The position numbers were made by a program, and so were the translations under genes. Shown piece after piece: positions 1 through 7,676 of a DNA stretch of 10,118 bases (its first letter is position 1; the number at the start of each line of letters is the position of its first letter). The notes beneath the pieces are model-generated. The model worked only from the letters and a program-made list of their open reading frames with translations. It was not told where the DNA came from and did no database searches. The stretch is from a bacterium (lineage in GTDB: Bacteria; Elusimicrobiota; Elusimicrobia; UBA1565; UBA9628), in NCBI GenBank assembly GCA_021790955.1, contig JAJYFI010000029.1, forward strand, positions 1 to 10,118. Direction: 5' to 3'.

Positions 1-1581
1 GGGGCCGTAGAAAGCGTTGACGCTGCTCGGACGCAGCAAGGCCATCGAGGGAACCGCCCCGTCGATGCTCGCGGCGCCCGAGCTGTCCACGTCGCCGGCG
101 AGGTAGTCGTGCGCGGCGTTGAGATGATAGTAGAGGCTGATTTCGCTGTGCATGCCGTGCCAGGTGTAGCTGGACTGATACCACGTGAAGCTGTTGCTCG
201 TGCCCGGAGAGGTCGGGGAGGACCCGAGCGTCAGGACGTTAACGCCGTTGATATCGTAGCCGTAATTTTGGCCCGAGGAGTTCGAGCGAAGGAGAACGCC
301 AATCGAGGTGCCGGGCGCGATAGCCCCCGTGAACGGCCCCGATTGAGTGAAGTTCCCCACGTAGGACGCCAGGTAACGGCCGTTGGCGTCGAGAAGGGTC
401 ACCTCATCGTCGTCGTTGATGTCCCCTCCCTCCCCCGAGGTCAGGTTCTGGGAGACGCTCCCCATCTCGAGCTGGCTGAAGACCGGCTCCATGGCGACGA
501 TCCCGGAGCCGGCAATCGTCACGGTTGAGGAGAGGAAGGCATTGTTGGGATAGGGGTGCGGCGAAGAAACGATGGAGATCGACTGGGATGTCCATCCCGA
601 CCCGCCGTTGTCGTAATGGGCGCTGGGGCCCAAACAGTTCGCGACATTCACGTACTGGCCCTGCGGTTGCGCCGAGACCTTGCCGACTTTGCTCGTCGTG
701 CAATAGCTGCCGTCGGGCAGCGTCAGGGTGTAGGTCGAGGCGTCCGCGACGTAAATCTTCTCGTTGACGAAAGGCTGGAGGGACAGCGGCGTGGAGCTCG
801 GGTCGATCTGATAGACATAGCCGTTGACCGAGCCGGTCTGGGCGCAGGCAAACTCGCGCCGCTCGGTTCGAAAGAGCACGGCCCCGGTCTGGGCGTCCAC
901 GTAATACGTCCACGAGCCGCTTTTGCCCCGGGCGCGGAATTTCCAGGCCAAATACGGCTTCCCGAGGGCGAGGCTTCCCAGGACGACGAGTGTCCCGCCT
1001 CGGGGCAGGTCGCCGCAGTCGTTTCGCACCGCGAGGGCCGCCTGGGCGCGCGCCACGGTGGGCCGGGTCGGTAACGTGAGGTTCGGCTCGTAGCTCGAAT
1101 CGAAACCCACAACGGCGTTGTCCTTGTCGAGATGGACATTGACCCGGGCGAATTCGACCGGAAGGCCGCGATAGCTCTGGCTGAACATCACGTGCTTCGT
1201 CCCGAAAGCCGCGTTCTGGCGCAGGACCGCCAGGGCCGAGGCGTCCACTCCCGTCAAAGCGGCCTGATCCTGGAGGAAGGCGCGAGCGGCGTTTTCCGGC
1301 GTCCCGGGACGCGGCGGGGCAAGCCGGCCCCCATGGATCATCGAAAGAGCCCCCGTCCGGGGGCTGTAGCGCGCTTTCCAACGGCCCGGAAGATTCTTTT
1401 TGAGCGCGGCAAGGGCCGAGAGGCTCGCGGCATCGGCCGTATGGCGGATGGCCGGGACGCGACGGTCGAGGTGGAATCGTTTGGCGTCGATCCGGCCTTC
1501 GGGACGGGGAAGAATGGCGAAGACGGGGGAGGCCGCGAGCGCAAGGGCCGCCGAGGCAAAGGCACGGCGCGCGGTCCTCAA
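1..1581 (-). CDS. Secreted M36/thermolysin-like metallopeptidase precursor (FTP + PepSY + CUB-like), 3' end missing
   Basis: 527 residues are visible and the frame is open at the left edge. Residues 1-22 form a signal peptide (RR near the start, Ala-rich core, cleavage after SPVFA). Residues about 85-165 match the fungalysin/thermolysin propeptide (FTP), including FSQSYRGLPVEFARVNVHLD around 133-152. Residues about 172-237 look like PepSY (AWKFRA, then YYVDAQTGAVLF). Residues about 345-455 look like a CUB-type beta-sandwich with an Asp-rich stretch (GDINDDDEV, 386-394) and a GYDINGV close. YYHLNAAHDYL (484-494) resembles the start of an M4/M36 catalytic domain, so HExxH should lie beyond the edge. 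FTP and PepSY domains normally act as inhibitor and chaperone of the zymogen. The start is TTG, overlapping the HEAT gene stop (TTGA), with GGAGAGG five bases upstream; the signal peptide begins exactly there and no later Met would keep it. Family assignment is fairly sure; M36 versus M4 is open. Confidence 0.82.
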   Translation of the reverse strand, partial: MRTARRAFASAALALAASPVFAILPRPEGRIDAKRFHLDRRVPAIRHTADAASLSALAALKKNLPGRWKARYSPRTGALSMIHGGRLAPPRPGTPENAARAFLQDQAALTGVDASALAVLRQNAAFGTKHVMFSQSYRGLPVEFARVNVHLDKDNAVVGFDSSYEPNLTLPTRPTVARAQAALAVRNDCGDLPRGGTLVVLGSLALGKPYLAWKFRARGKSGSWTYYVDAQTGAVLFRTERREFACAQTGSVNGYVYQIDPSSTPLSLQPFVNEKIYVADASTYTLTLPDGSYCTTSKVGKVSAQPQGQYVNVANCLGPSAHYDNGGSGWTSQSISIVSSPHPYPNNAFLSSTVTIAGSGIVAMEPVFSQLEMGSVSQNLTSGEGGDINDDDEVTLLDANGRYLASYVGNFTQSGPFTGAIAPGTSIGVLLRSNSSGQNYGYDINGVNVLTLGSSPTSPGTSNSFTWYQSSYTWHGMHSEISLYYHLNAAHDYLAGDVDSSGAASIDGAVPSMALLRPSSVNAFYGP

Positions 1582-2714
1582 GGCTTCCTCTCCAGGCGCA
1601 TCACAAGGGATTTCGCGGCTTTGATTTGCAGGAGCTTGGAGGAATCCGTCTCCATCACGCGCTTTAAGAGCGCGTTCGCCGCGGCCCCCGGCACGGCCTC
1701 AAGGGCCTCGACCGCGATCGCGCGCAGATCCGGGTCGGACTGGGCCAGGTTCGCGGAGACCAGAGAAAGATCGATCGTCTCCCCGCGCTCGGCCAAGCCC
1801 CGCAGGACGGGCAGAAGGATTTCCGGCGTCGGGTTTTTCGCCAGCGTCTCCTTGAGGAGCGGGAGGCTGCCGTCATCCCTGAGCCCGGAGAGCGCCTCAA
1901 ACGCCCGGAAGCGCACCCGAGAATCCCCGTCCTTGGCGCCCGAGCGCAGCGCGGCCGCCGCACCGGGCTCGTCGAAATGTCCGAGGGCGCTCATCACCGC
2001 CATGCGCACATCCGCGACGGGATCCGCCGCGGCCTTGAGGAGCGCGGGCAGCGCCTCCGAGCGCCGGATGCGGCCGAGGGCCGCGGCCGCGGCCGCTCTC
2101 ACGCCGGGATCCTGGTCGCCCAGGGCCGTCACGAAGGGCGATCCATATTCATCGAAGAAGCCGAGCCTCGCGAGCGCGATCTTGGTCGCGTCCTGGACCG
2201 TGTCCGACGCGTCGGAGAGGGTTTTTTCCATCACCTTGACGGCGTCGACCCCGCCGATCGCCGAGAGCTTCTCGATCGCCCTCGCCCGGGCCCTGTTCTT
2301 GGCGAGGAGCTTGAGCTGCTCCACGGGATTTCCCGGCCGGCTCCGCCCGGCGCCTTCGAGAGCGACCGAGCAAAGCGTCTTGAAACCCTGCCTGTCCCCC
2401 AGGGCGTTAAGGCTGTAGGCCGCGGCAATGCGGACGTAGAGGTCCGGGTCCTTCAAGGCCTTGCGCAAAATCGGGAGAGCCGCCGGATTGCCGATATCCC
2501 CCCAGCTCCGCGCCGCGGCGGCGCGGACGGAGGCTCTGGCGTCATGAAGCCGGGACATGAGGACTCCCAGCGCCTTTTTGCCCAGATCCTTGTCGGAGGC
2601 CGACGTGGAGGAAAGCGGGGCCGCGAAGATCCGGGGCAAGGGGGCGGCTGAAAAAACGCAGAGCGCTGCCGCCATGAGACGCAGGGATTCGAGGCGCGCA
2701 GACGGGAAAGGCAC
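1578..2714 (-). CDS. Exported HEAT-repeat protein
   Basis: 378 residues. Residues 1 to about 32 look like a signal peptide: Arg7 and Arg12, then MAAALCVFSAAPLPRIFAA; no lipobox is convincing. From about residue 45 to the end the protein is a chain of roughly nine or ten HEAT-type helix pairs of about 31 residues, with the recurrent pattern 'D..VR.AAA.ALG.I....ALP.L..AL', clearest at 57-110 and 190-300. Such alpha-solenoids are protein-interaction scaffolds; no enzymatic motif is seen, so the partner is unknown. The GTG start at 2714 is the most upstream possible because an in-frame TAG lies four codons before it. The alternative ATG at 2675 would remove the positive n-region of the signal peptide. 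No Shine-Dalgarno is visible before either. The stop overlaps the protease start, so the two proteins are probably made together, and a chaperone or docking role for the secreted protease is a reasonable inference. Confidence 0.85.
   Translation of the reverse strand: MPFPSARLESLRLMAAALCVFSAAPLPRIFAAPLSSTSASDKDLGKKALGVLMSRLHDARASVRAAAARSWGDIGNPAALPILRKALKDPDLYVRIAAAYSLNALGDRQGFKTLCSVALEGAGRSRPGNPVEQLKLLAKNRARARAIEKLSAIGGVDAVKVMEKTLSDASDTVQDATKIALARLGFFDEYGSPFVTALGDQDPGVRAAAAAALGRIRRSEALPALLKAAADPVADVRMAVMSALGHFDEPGAAAALRSGAKDGDSRVRFRAFEALSGLRDDGSLPLLKETLAKNPTPEILLPVLRGLAERGETIDLSLVSANLAQSDPDLRAIAVEALEAVPGAAANALLKRVMETDSSKLLQIKAAKSLVMRLERKP
1587..1593 (-). promoter_or_regulatory. Ribosome binding site for the TTG-started protease gene
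   Basis: On the minus strand GGAGAGG lies five bases before the TTG at 1581, inside the last codons of the HEAT-repeat gene. It supports the TTG start and suggests translational coupling through the TTGA stop/start overlap. Confidence 0.55.
2079..2096. repeat. Three perfect GGCCGC hexamer repeats
   Basis: GGCCGC is repeated three times, giving two overlapping NotI sites. It lies inside the HEAT-repeat gene and encodes part of a run of alanines in one helix. This looks like simple codon-driven low complexity and could be prone to slippage. Confidence 0.8.
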
Positions 2715-2839
2715 TGAAAAAGACTATAGAAAATCCTTTACGGCCTTATTTCGCCCCCGTTACTAAAAGATTAATATAAAAAGACCTCATTTTTGCTGGC
2801 ATTTCCCCGCCGGCCGCCCTATCCTTTCCGCAATAATCC
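2715..2839. promoter_or_regulatory. AT-rich divergent intergenic region, probable promoters
   Basis: This 125-base gap separates the divergent HEAT-repeat (minus) and cysteine-rich (plus) genes and is much more AT-rich than its surroundings, especially about 2715-2795. On the minus strand TATAGT at 2728-2723 could be a -10 box; it ends only eight bases before the GTG, so a transcript from it would be nearly leaderless, which fits the lack of a Shine-Dalgarno. On the plus strand TAATAT (2772-2777) or TATAAA (2775-2780) could serve the cysteine-rich gene. No convincing TTGACA-like -35 box is found at the right spacing for any of these, so only the region is asserted, not individual boxes. Confidence 0.4.
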
Positions 2840-3394
2840 ATGAAACAACCGGGGCGAAGGCAAAAAAGGAGCATCCGGGGTCCGGCCGTACGGGCCCTGC
2901 GCCGATTGGCCTCAGCCATGCTCTTGGTCGGCGCGCTCGTCTTCCTGGCCCACCTGGCCGCGCAAGATCTCCGAAGAACCGGCGCCAACGCCTACTTCGC
3001 TTCTTTAAACGCGGAGAAGGCCGCGTCAGAGCACCTCTCCATCGAGAGAGACAACGAGGGCGGTTCTCCGCCGATGGCCGGCTCGGAGGAGCCCAAGAGA
3101 GAGTGCCTCGGGCCCGGGGAGGAATGCAGCATGACGCATGAAGAGTCCGGGTGTTGCGCCAGCGAGCGCTGCATGCCGGTGGGAGCCTATGCCTCGATCG
3201 AGGGCCGATTCCCCTACCTGAAGGTCATGTGCGTGGCGGTCCACCCGCCCGCTCCCAAGGTCTTCTCGGCCCCGGCCTGCCAGGGATTGGGCCAGTATTG
3301 CGGGGAAGGGTATCCCTGCTGCGCAGGCGCCCAATGCGACCCCGCAGCTCACGCCTGCCTGAGCGCGTCCTCGAACCGCTGGTGGCCCAGCTGA
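2840..3394 (+). CDS. Membrane-anchored protein with two knottin-like cysteine modules
   Basis: 184 residues, not recognised as a named family. A basic N-terminus (residues 1-22) precedes one hydrophobic helix (about 24-42), so the rest is probably outside the cytoplasm, anchored or released by cleavage. After a charged linker come two modules with six cysteines each: C89, C96, C105, C106, C111, C131 and C147, C154, C160, C161, C166, C173. The second is C-x6-C-x5-CC-x4-C-x6-C, the spacing of inhibitor-cystine-knot peptides; the first shares C-x6-C, CC and x4 but has a 19-residue last loop. All twelve cysteines of the protein lie in these modules, implying oxidative folding. An in-frame TAA at 2834 fixes ATG 2840 as the earliest start; no Shine-Dalgarno is seen. 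It is the only plus-strand gene, divergent from the HEAT/protease pair and convergent with the lipoprotein gene. Function is unknown; protease inhibition or surface binding are guesses. Confidence 0.75.
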   Translation: MKQPGRRQKRSIRGPAVRALRRLASAMLLVGALVFLAHLAAQDLRRTGANAYFASLNAEKAASEHLSIERDNEGGSPPMAGSEEPKRECLGPGEECSMTHEESGCCASERCMPVGAYASIEGRFPYLKVMCVAVHPPAPKVFSAPACQGLGQYCGEGYPCCAGAQCDPAAHACLSASSNRWWPS

Positions 3395-3426
3395 TCGGCT
3401 ACAGAAGCGTCCGCCTTCCGTCGCTG

Positions 3427-3741
3427 CTACTGCCCCGAGTTGTAGGAATAAGACACGACCGTCCCGCTCGAATTGAAGCGGATGTAAAGATCGCTGGCGG
3501 TCGACGTTCCCCCTCCCGTGATCGGATAGCGGAAGTCCAGGTACGTCCACGTGGGATCGCCGTCTTTTGTCCCCGTCATGTAGGGATTGCCGAAGATCTG
3601 TTGAATGTCCTTCTGGGACGTCTTGCCGATAAGGATCGTCTTGACGGCCGAGGCGTTGAACGGCTTGCCGACGTTCACCGCGTAGCTGCATCCCGCGGCG
3701 AGAGCCGCAACGAAGGCCAGCGCTGATAAAGCCTTTCTCAT
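3427..3741 (-). CDS. SmpA/OmlA/BamE-like outer-membrane lipoprotein
   Basis: 104 residues. Residues 1-18 are a lipoprotein signal peptide: MRK, a hydrophobic core, and lipobox LAAGC with the modified Cys at 18. Ser at +2 suits outer-membrane sorting in many diderms. The mature part has the SmpA/BamE-fold pattern: a short helix with 'IGKTSQKDIQQIFGNP' (about 38-53), then a beta-rich part with 'TWTYLDFRYPI' and 'LYIRFNSSGTVVSYSY'. BamE is a small accessory subunit of the outer-membrane protein assembly complex, but this domain also occurs in unrelated small lipoproteins, so membership in a BAM complex is inferred only. It is the last gene of the minus-strand run, nine bases after the peroxiredoxin stop, with its Shine-Dalgarno overlapping that stop. 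The 32-base gap to the convergent gene shows no clear terminator. Confidence 0.78.
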   Translation of the reverse strand: MRKALSALAFVAALAAGCSYAVNVGKPFNASAVKTILIGKTSQKDIQQIFGNPYMTGTKDGDPTWTYLDFRYPITGGGTSTASDLYIRFNSSGTVVSYSYNSGQ

Positions 3742-3745
3742 CGAG

Positions 3746-3752
3746 CCTCCTT
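3746..3752 (-). promoter_or_regulatory. Strong Shine-Dalgarno overlapping the peroxiredoxin stop
   Basis: AAGGAGG on the minus strand lies four bases before ATG 3741, and its first two bases belong to the TAA stop of the peroxiredoxin gene. It confirms the lipoprotein start and suggests coupled translation of the two genes. Confidence 0.75.
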
Positions 3753-4257
3753 AGGACCTTGCGGCGAGCTTCCTGAGCTCGGTTTCGACCTCGCCGTAAT
3801 CGCGTTCCTTCGCGATGTCCGCCTCGACTTTCACCCAAGCGACCTTGCCGTCCTTGCCGACGAGCACCGTCGCTCGCTGAGCCGCGTTGATGCCGGGGTG
3901 GAAGAGGCCGTAGGCCTTGGTGACGGCGCGCTGCATGTCGGAGAGAAGCCGATGCTTGAGGCCCATCTTCTCGACCCAAGCCTTGTGCGACCACGTGGAG
4001 TCGACCGATACCGCCGCCAGCTCGGCGTACTCCGAGAACCGGGAAAGATCCTTCGTGAAGCAGGCATTCTCCTTGGAACAGGTCGGGCTCCAATCGAGCG
4101 GGTAGAAAAAGAGAGCTACCGGCCTCTTGCCGCGCCAGTCCGAAAGCCTGAAATCCTTCTTGTCCTGGTCCGGCAGGGTGAATTCAGGCGCCGTGGCGCC
4201 GACCTTGATGGGCGTCGTCTCTTTGCTTGGCGCTTCCTGCGTCATGGGGCTCATCAT
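3751..4257 (-). CDS. Thiol peroxidase, AhpC/TSA-Redoxin (peroxiredoxin) family
   Basis: 168 residues, normal for a short peroxiredoxin. It reduces hydrogen peroxide or organic peroxides in the cytoplasm; no signal peptide is present. The fold starts at 'VGATAPEFTLPDQD' (19-32). The active site is FYPLDWSPTC, i.e. P53-x3-S57-x2-C60, with Ser in the usual Thr/Ser position and C60 the peroxidatic cysteine. R128 in 'AAQRATVLV' is the expected catalytic arginine. C66 is the only other cysteine, giving C-x5-C. In PrxQ/Bcp the resolving cysteine is typically at C-x4-C, so this may be a shifted local pair or an effectively 1-Cys enzyme. The start is either ATG 4257 or the adjacent ATG 4254. The gene sits between mrp and the lipoprotein gene, 14 and 9 bases away, so it is probably in one transcript with them. 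AhpE-like or PrxQ-like subtype is not resolved. Confidence 0.9.
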   Translation of the reverse strand: MMSPMTQEAPSKETTPIKVGATAPEFTLPDQDKKDFRLSDWRGKRPVALFFYPLDWSPTCSKENACFTKDLSRFSEYAELAAVSVDSTWSHKAWVEKMGLKHRLLSDMQRAVTKAYGLFHPGINAAQRATVLVGKDGKVAWVKVEADIAKERDYGEVETELRKLAARS

Positions 4258-4261
4258 CCTT

Positions 4262-4267
4262 CCTCCT
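4262..4267 (-). promoter_or_regulatory. Shine-Dalgarno for the peroxiredoxin gene
   Basis: A perfect AGGAGG on the minus strand sits four bases from ATG 4257 and seven bases from the next in-frame ATG at 4254. The seven-base spacing is the more usual one, so translation may really begin at the second Met. Confidence 0.7.
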
Positions 4268-4271
4268 CTTG

Positions 4272-5402
4272 TTATTCAGCGCGAGCCACGGCGTGTCCGG
4301 AGCCAGAGGCTTGGGAGGCGTCTTGCCGCATGGCGCCCTCCCTGTTCCCTTTCTTTGCGCTTGCCCCCAGCACGCTGACGCGGGCCGCGACCTTCCTTGC
4401 CAAATCCCGGAAAGACCGGGACGGCCTCGAGTCGGGATGGGAAAGGATCACGGGCTTCCCTTTCTCGCCTGAATCGCAAATCTGCGGATCGAGCGGGACG
4501 CTGCCCAAGAGGGGCACCCCGTATTTTTGGGCGAGATTCTCCGCGCCGCCGCTTGAGAAAATCCTCGATTCCTTGCCGCAATGGGGACAGGCAAAAGCCG
4601 CCATGTTCTCGACGACGCCCAACACCGGGACCTGGAGCTTGCCGAACATGGCGACGGCCCGCACCACGTCCGCGGTCGCGACCGATTGCGGCGTCGTGAC
4701 GACCACGGCCCCCGCGAGGGGGACGCTCTGGCAGAGGGAAAGCTGGACGTCCCCCGTTCCCGGCGGAAGATCGACGATCAAGTAGTCAAGATCCCCCCAT
4801 CGCACATCCTTAAGAAACTGAGTGATCGCCCCATGAAGCATCGGACCCCGCCAGATCGCGGCCTTGTCCGGCTCCATCAAAAAGCCCATCGACATCAGCT
4901 TGATGCCGTGGCTCTCGGCGGGGGCGATGCGCTCGTCCTCGGCGGGACCGAGCTTCCAGCCGGGCACCCCCAGCATCTGCGGCTGGTTCGGACCATAAAT
5001 ATCGGCGTCCATGAGCCCCACCGAGGCCCCGTCGAGCGCGAGGCCCACGGCCAAATTGGCGGCGACCGTCGATTTGCCGACCCCCCCTTTTCCGGAGCCG
5101 ACCGCGACGACGTTCTTGATCCCCGGGGGCAGGACGCCCTCGAGGCGGGGATCCTTGCGGACCTGGCCCGTCATGCGTATGGCGACCTCGGTGACGCCCG
5201 GAATCTTGAGGACGGCCGCGCGAGCCTCCTCCTCCATCATCCCCTTGAGCGGACAGGCCGGCGTCGTCAGGACGTAATCAAACGAGACCCGGGGCCCCGA
5301 GATCTCGACGTTACGCACCATGCCGAGGCTCACGATGTCCTTGCGAAGCTCCGGCTCCTGGCACGTTGAAAGGGCTTTGAGAACGTCCTGTGTCGTGATC
5401 AT
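4272..5402 (-). CDS. mrp: Mrp/ApbC/NBP35-family iron-sulfur carrier P-loop ATPase
   Basis: 376 residues. Residues 1 to about 80 are a MIP18/DUF59 domain with the conserved 'TTPACPLK' (46-53). The MinD/Mrp-type ATPase follows: deviant Walker A GKGGVGKST at 104-112, 'MDADIYGPNQPQMLG' (131-145), and the Walker B region 'YLIVDLPPGTGD' (207-218). The Fe-S-binding CPHC is C272/C275 in 'ENMAAFACPHCG', the signature of the Mrp/ApbC branch. Family members bind a [4Fe-4S] cluster, probably bridged across a dimer, and pass it to apoproteins in the cytoplasm. About the last 35 residues (from 342) are a polar, Ala/Ser/Gly-rich tail beyond the usual domain end. The start MITTQDVLKAL is typical of the family. 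It lies three bases after the glutamine synthetase stop with no clear Shine-Dalgarno, suggesting coupled translation. Placement beside a peroxiredoxin fits protection or renewal of clusters under peroxide stress, but that link is inference. Confidence 0.95.
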   Translation of the reverse strand: MITTQDVLKALSTCQEPELRKDIVSLGMVRNVEISGPRVSFDYVLTTPACPLKGMMEEEARAAVLKIPGVTEVAIRMTGQVRKDPRLEGVLPPGIKNVVAVGSGKGGVGKSTVAANLAVGLALDGASVGLMDADIYGPNQPQMLGVPGWKLGPAEDERIAPAESHGIKLMSMGFLMEPDKAAIWRGPMLHGAITQFLKDVRWGDLDYLIVDLPPGTGDVQLSLCQSVPLAGAVVVTTPQSVATADVVRAVAMFGKLQVPVLGVVENMAAFACPHCGKESRIFSSGGAENLAQKYGVPLLGSVPLDPQICDSGEKGKPVILSHPDSRPSRSFRDLARKVAARVSVLGASAKKGNREGAMRQDASQASGSGHAVARAE

Positions 5403-5405
5403 GTC

Positions 5406-7613
<2,208 letters not shown>

Positions 7614-7676
7614 AGCCTGATGGTATCAAATTTCCCCGCGAGGGCTTCGAGGGCCGGCAGGGCTCCTGACGAGCCC
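7614..7676 (-). other. Intergenic gap with a stem-loop just after the DUF4340 stop
   Basis: GGGCTC and GAGCCC (7660-7665 and 7671-7676) form a perfect six-pair stem with a five-base loop, directly after the TAA at 7677-7679. No T-run follows in the direction of transcription, so it is not a classic intrinsic terminator. It could be a transcript-stabilising hairpin or partial attenuator between the DUF4340 gene and glnN. A short GAGGGC direct repeat with nine-base period (7640-7654) lies beside it. No promoter was recognised; any glnN-specific promoter would have to lie in this gap or in the preceding gene. Confidence 0.45.

Noticed and set aside
404..1381. Minus-strand reading frame of 325 codons
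   Set aside because: It overlaps the protease gene in another frame on the same strand. The protease frame has a signal peptide, FTP and PepSY patterns, whereas this one is Arg/Pro-rich with no pattern.
1132..2418. Plus-strand reading frame of 428 codons
   Set aside because: It is antisense to the HEAT-repeat gene and the start of the protease gene, is Arg/Ser/Ala-rich, and has no recognisable motif.
3395..3426. Bidirectional terminator between the convergent cysteine-rich and lipoprotein genes
   Set aside because: No stable inverted repeat with flanking T/A runs was found in the 32-base gap.
3026..4093. Minus-strand reading frame of 355 codons spanning three genes
   Set aside because: It runs out of frame through the peroxiredoxin and lipoprotein genes and antisense to the cysteine-rich gene, all of which have better evidence.
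3898..5369. Plus-strand reading frames opposite mrp and the peroxiredoxin gene
   Set aside because: These are antisense shadows of well-recognised genes, low in complexity and without plausible start signals.
7660..7676. Intrinsic terminator after the DUF4340 gene
   Set aside because: The six-pair stem is perfect, but there is no U-tract after it and the stem is short; kept only as a stem-loop.
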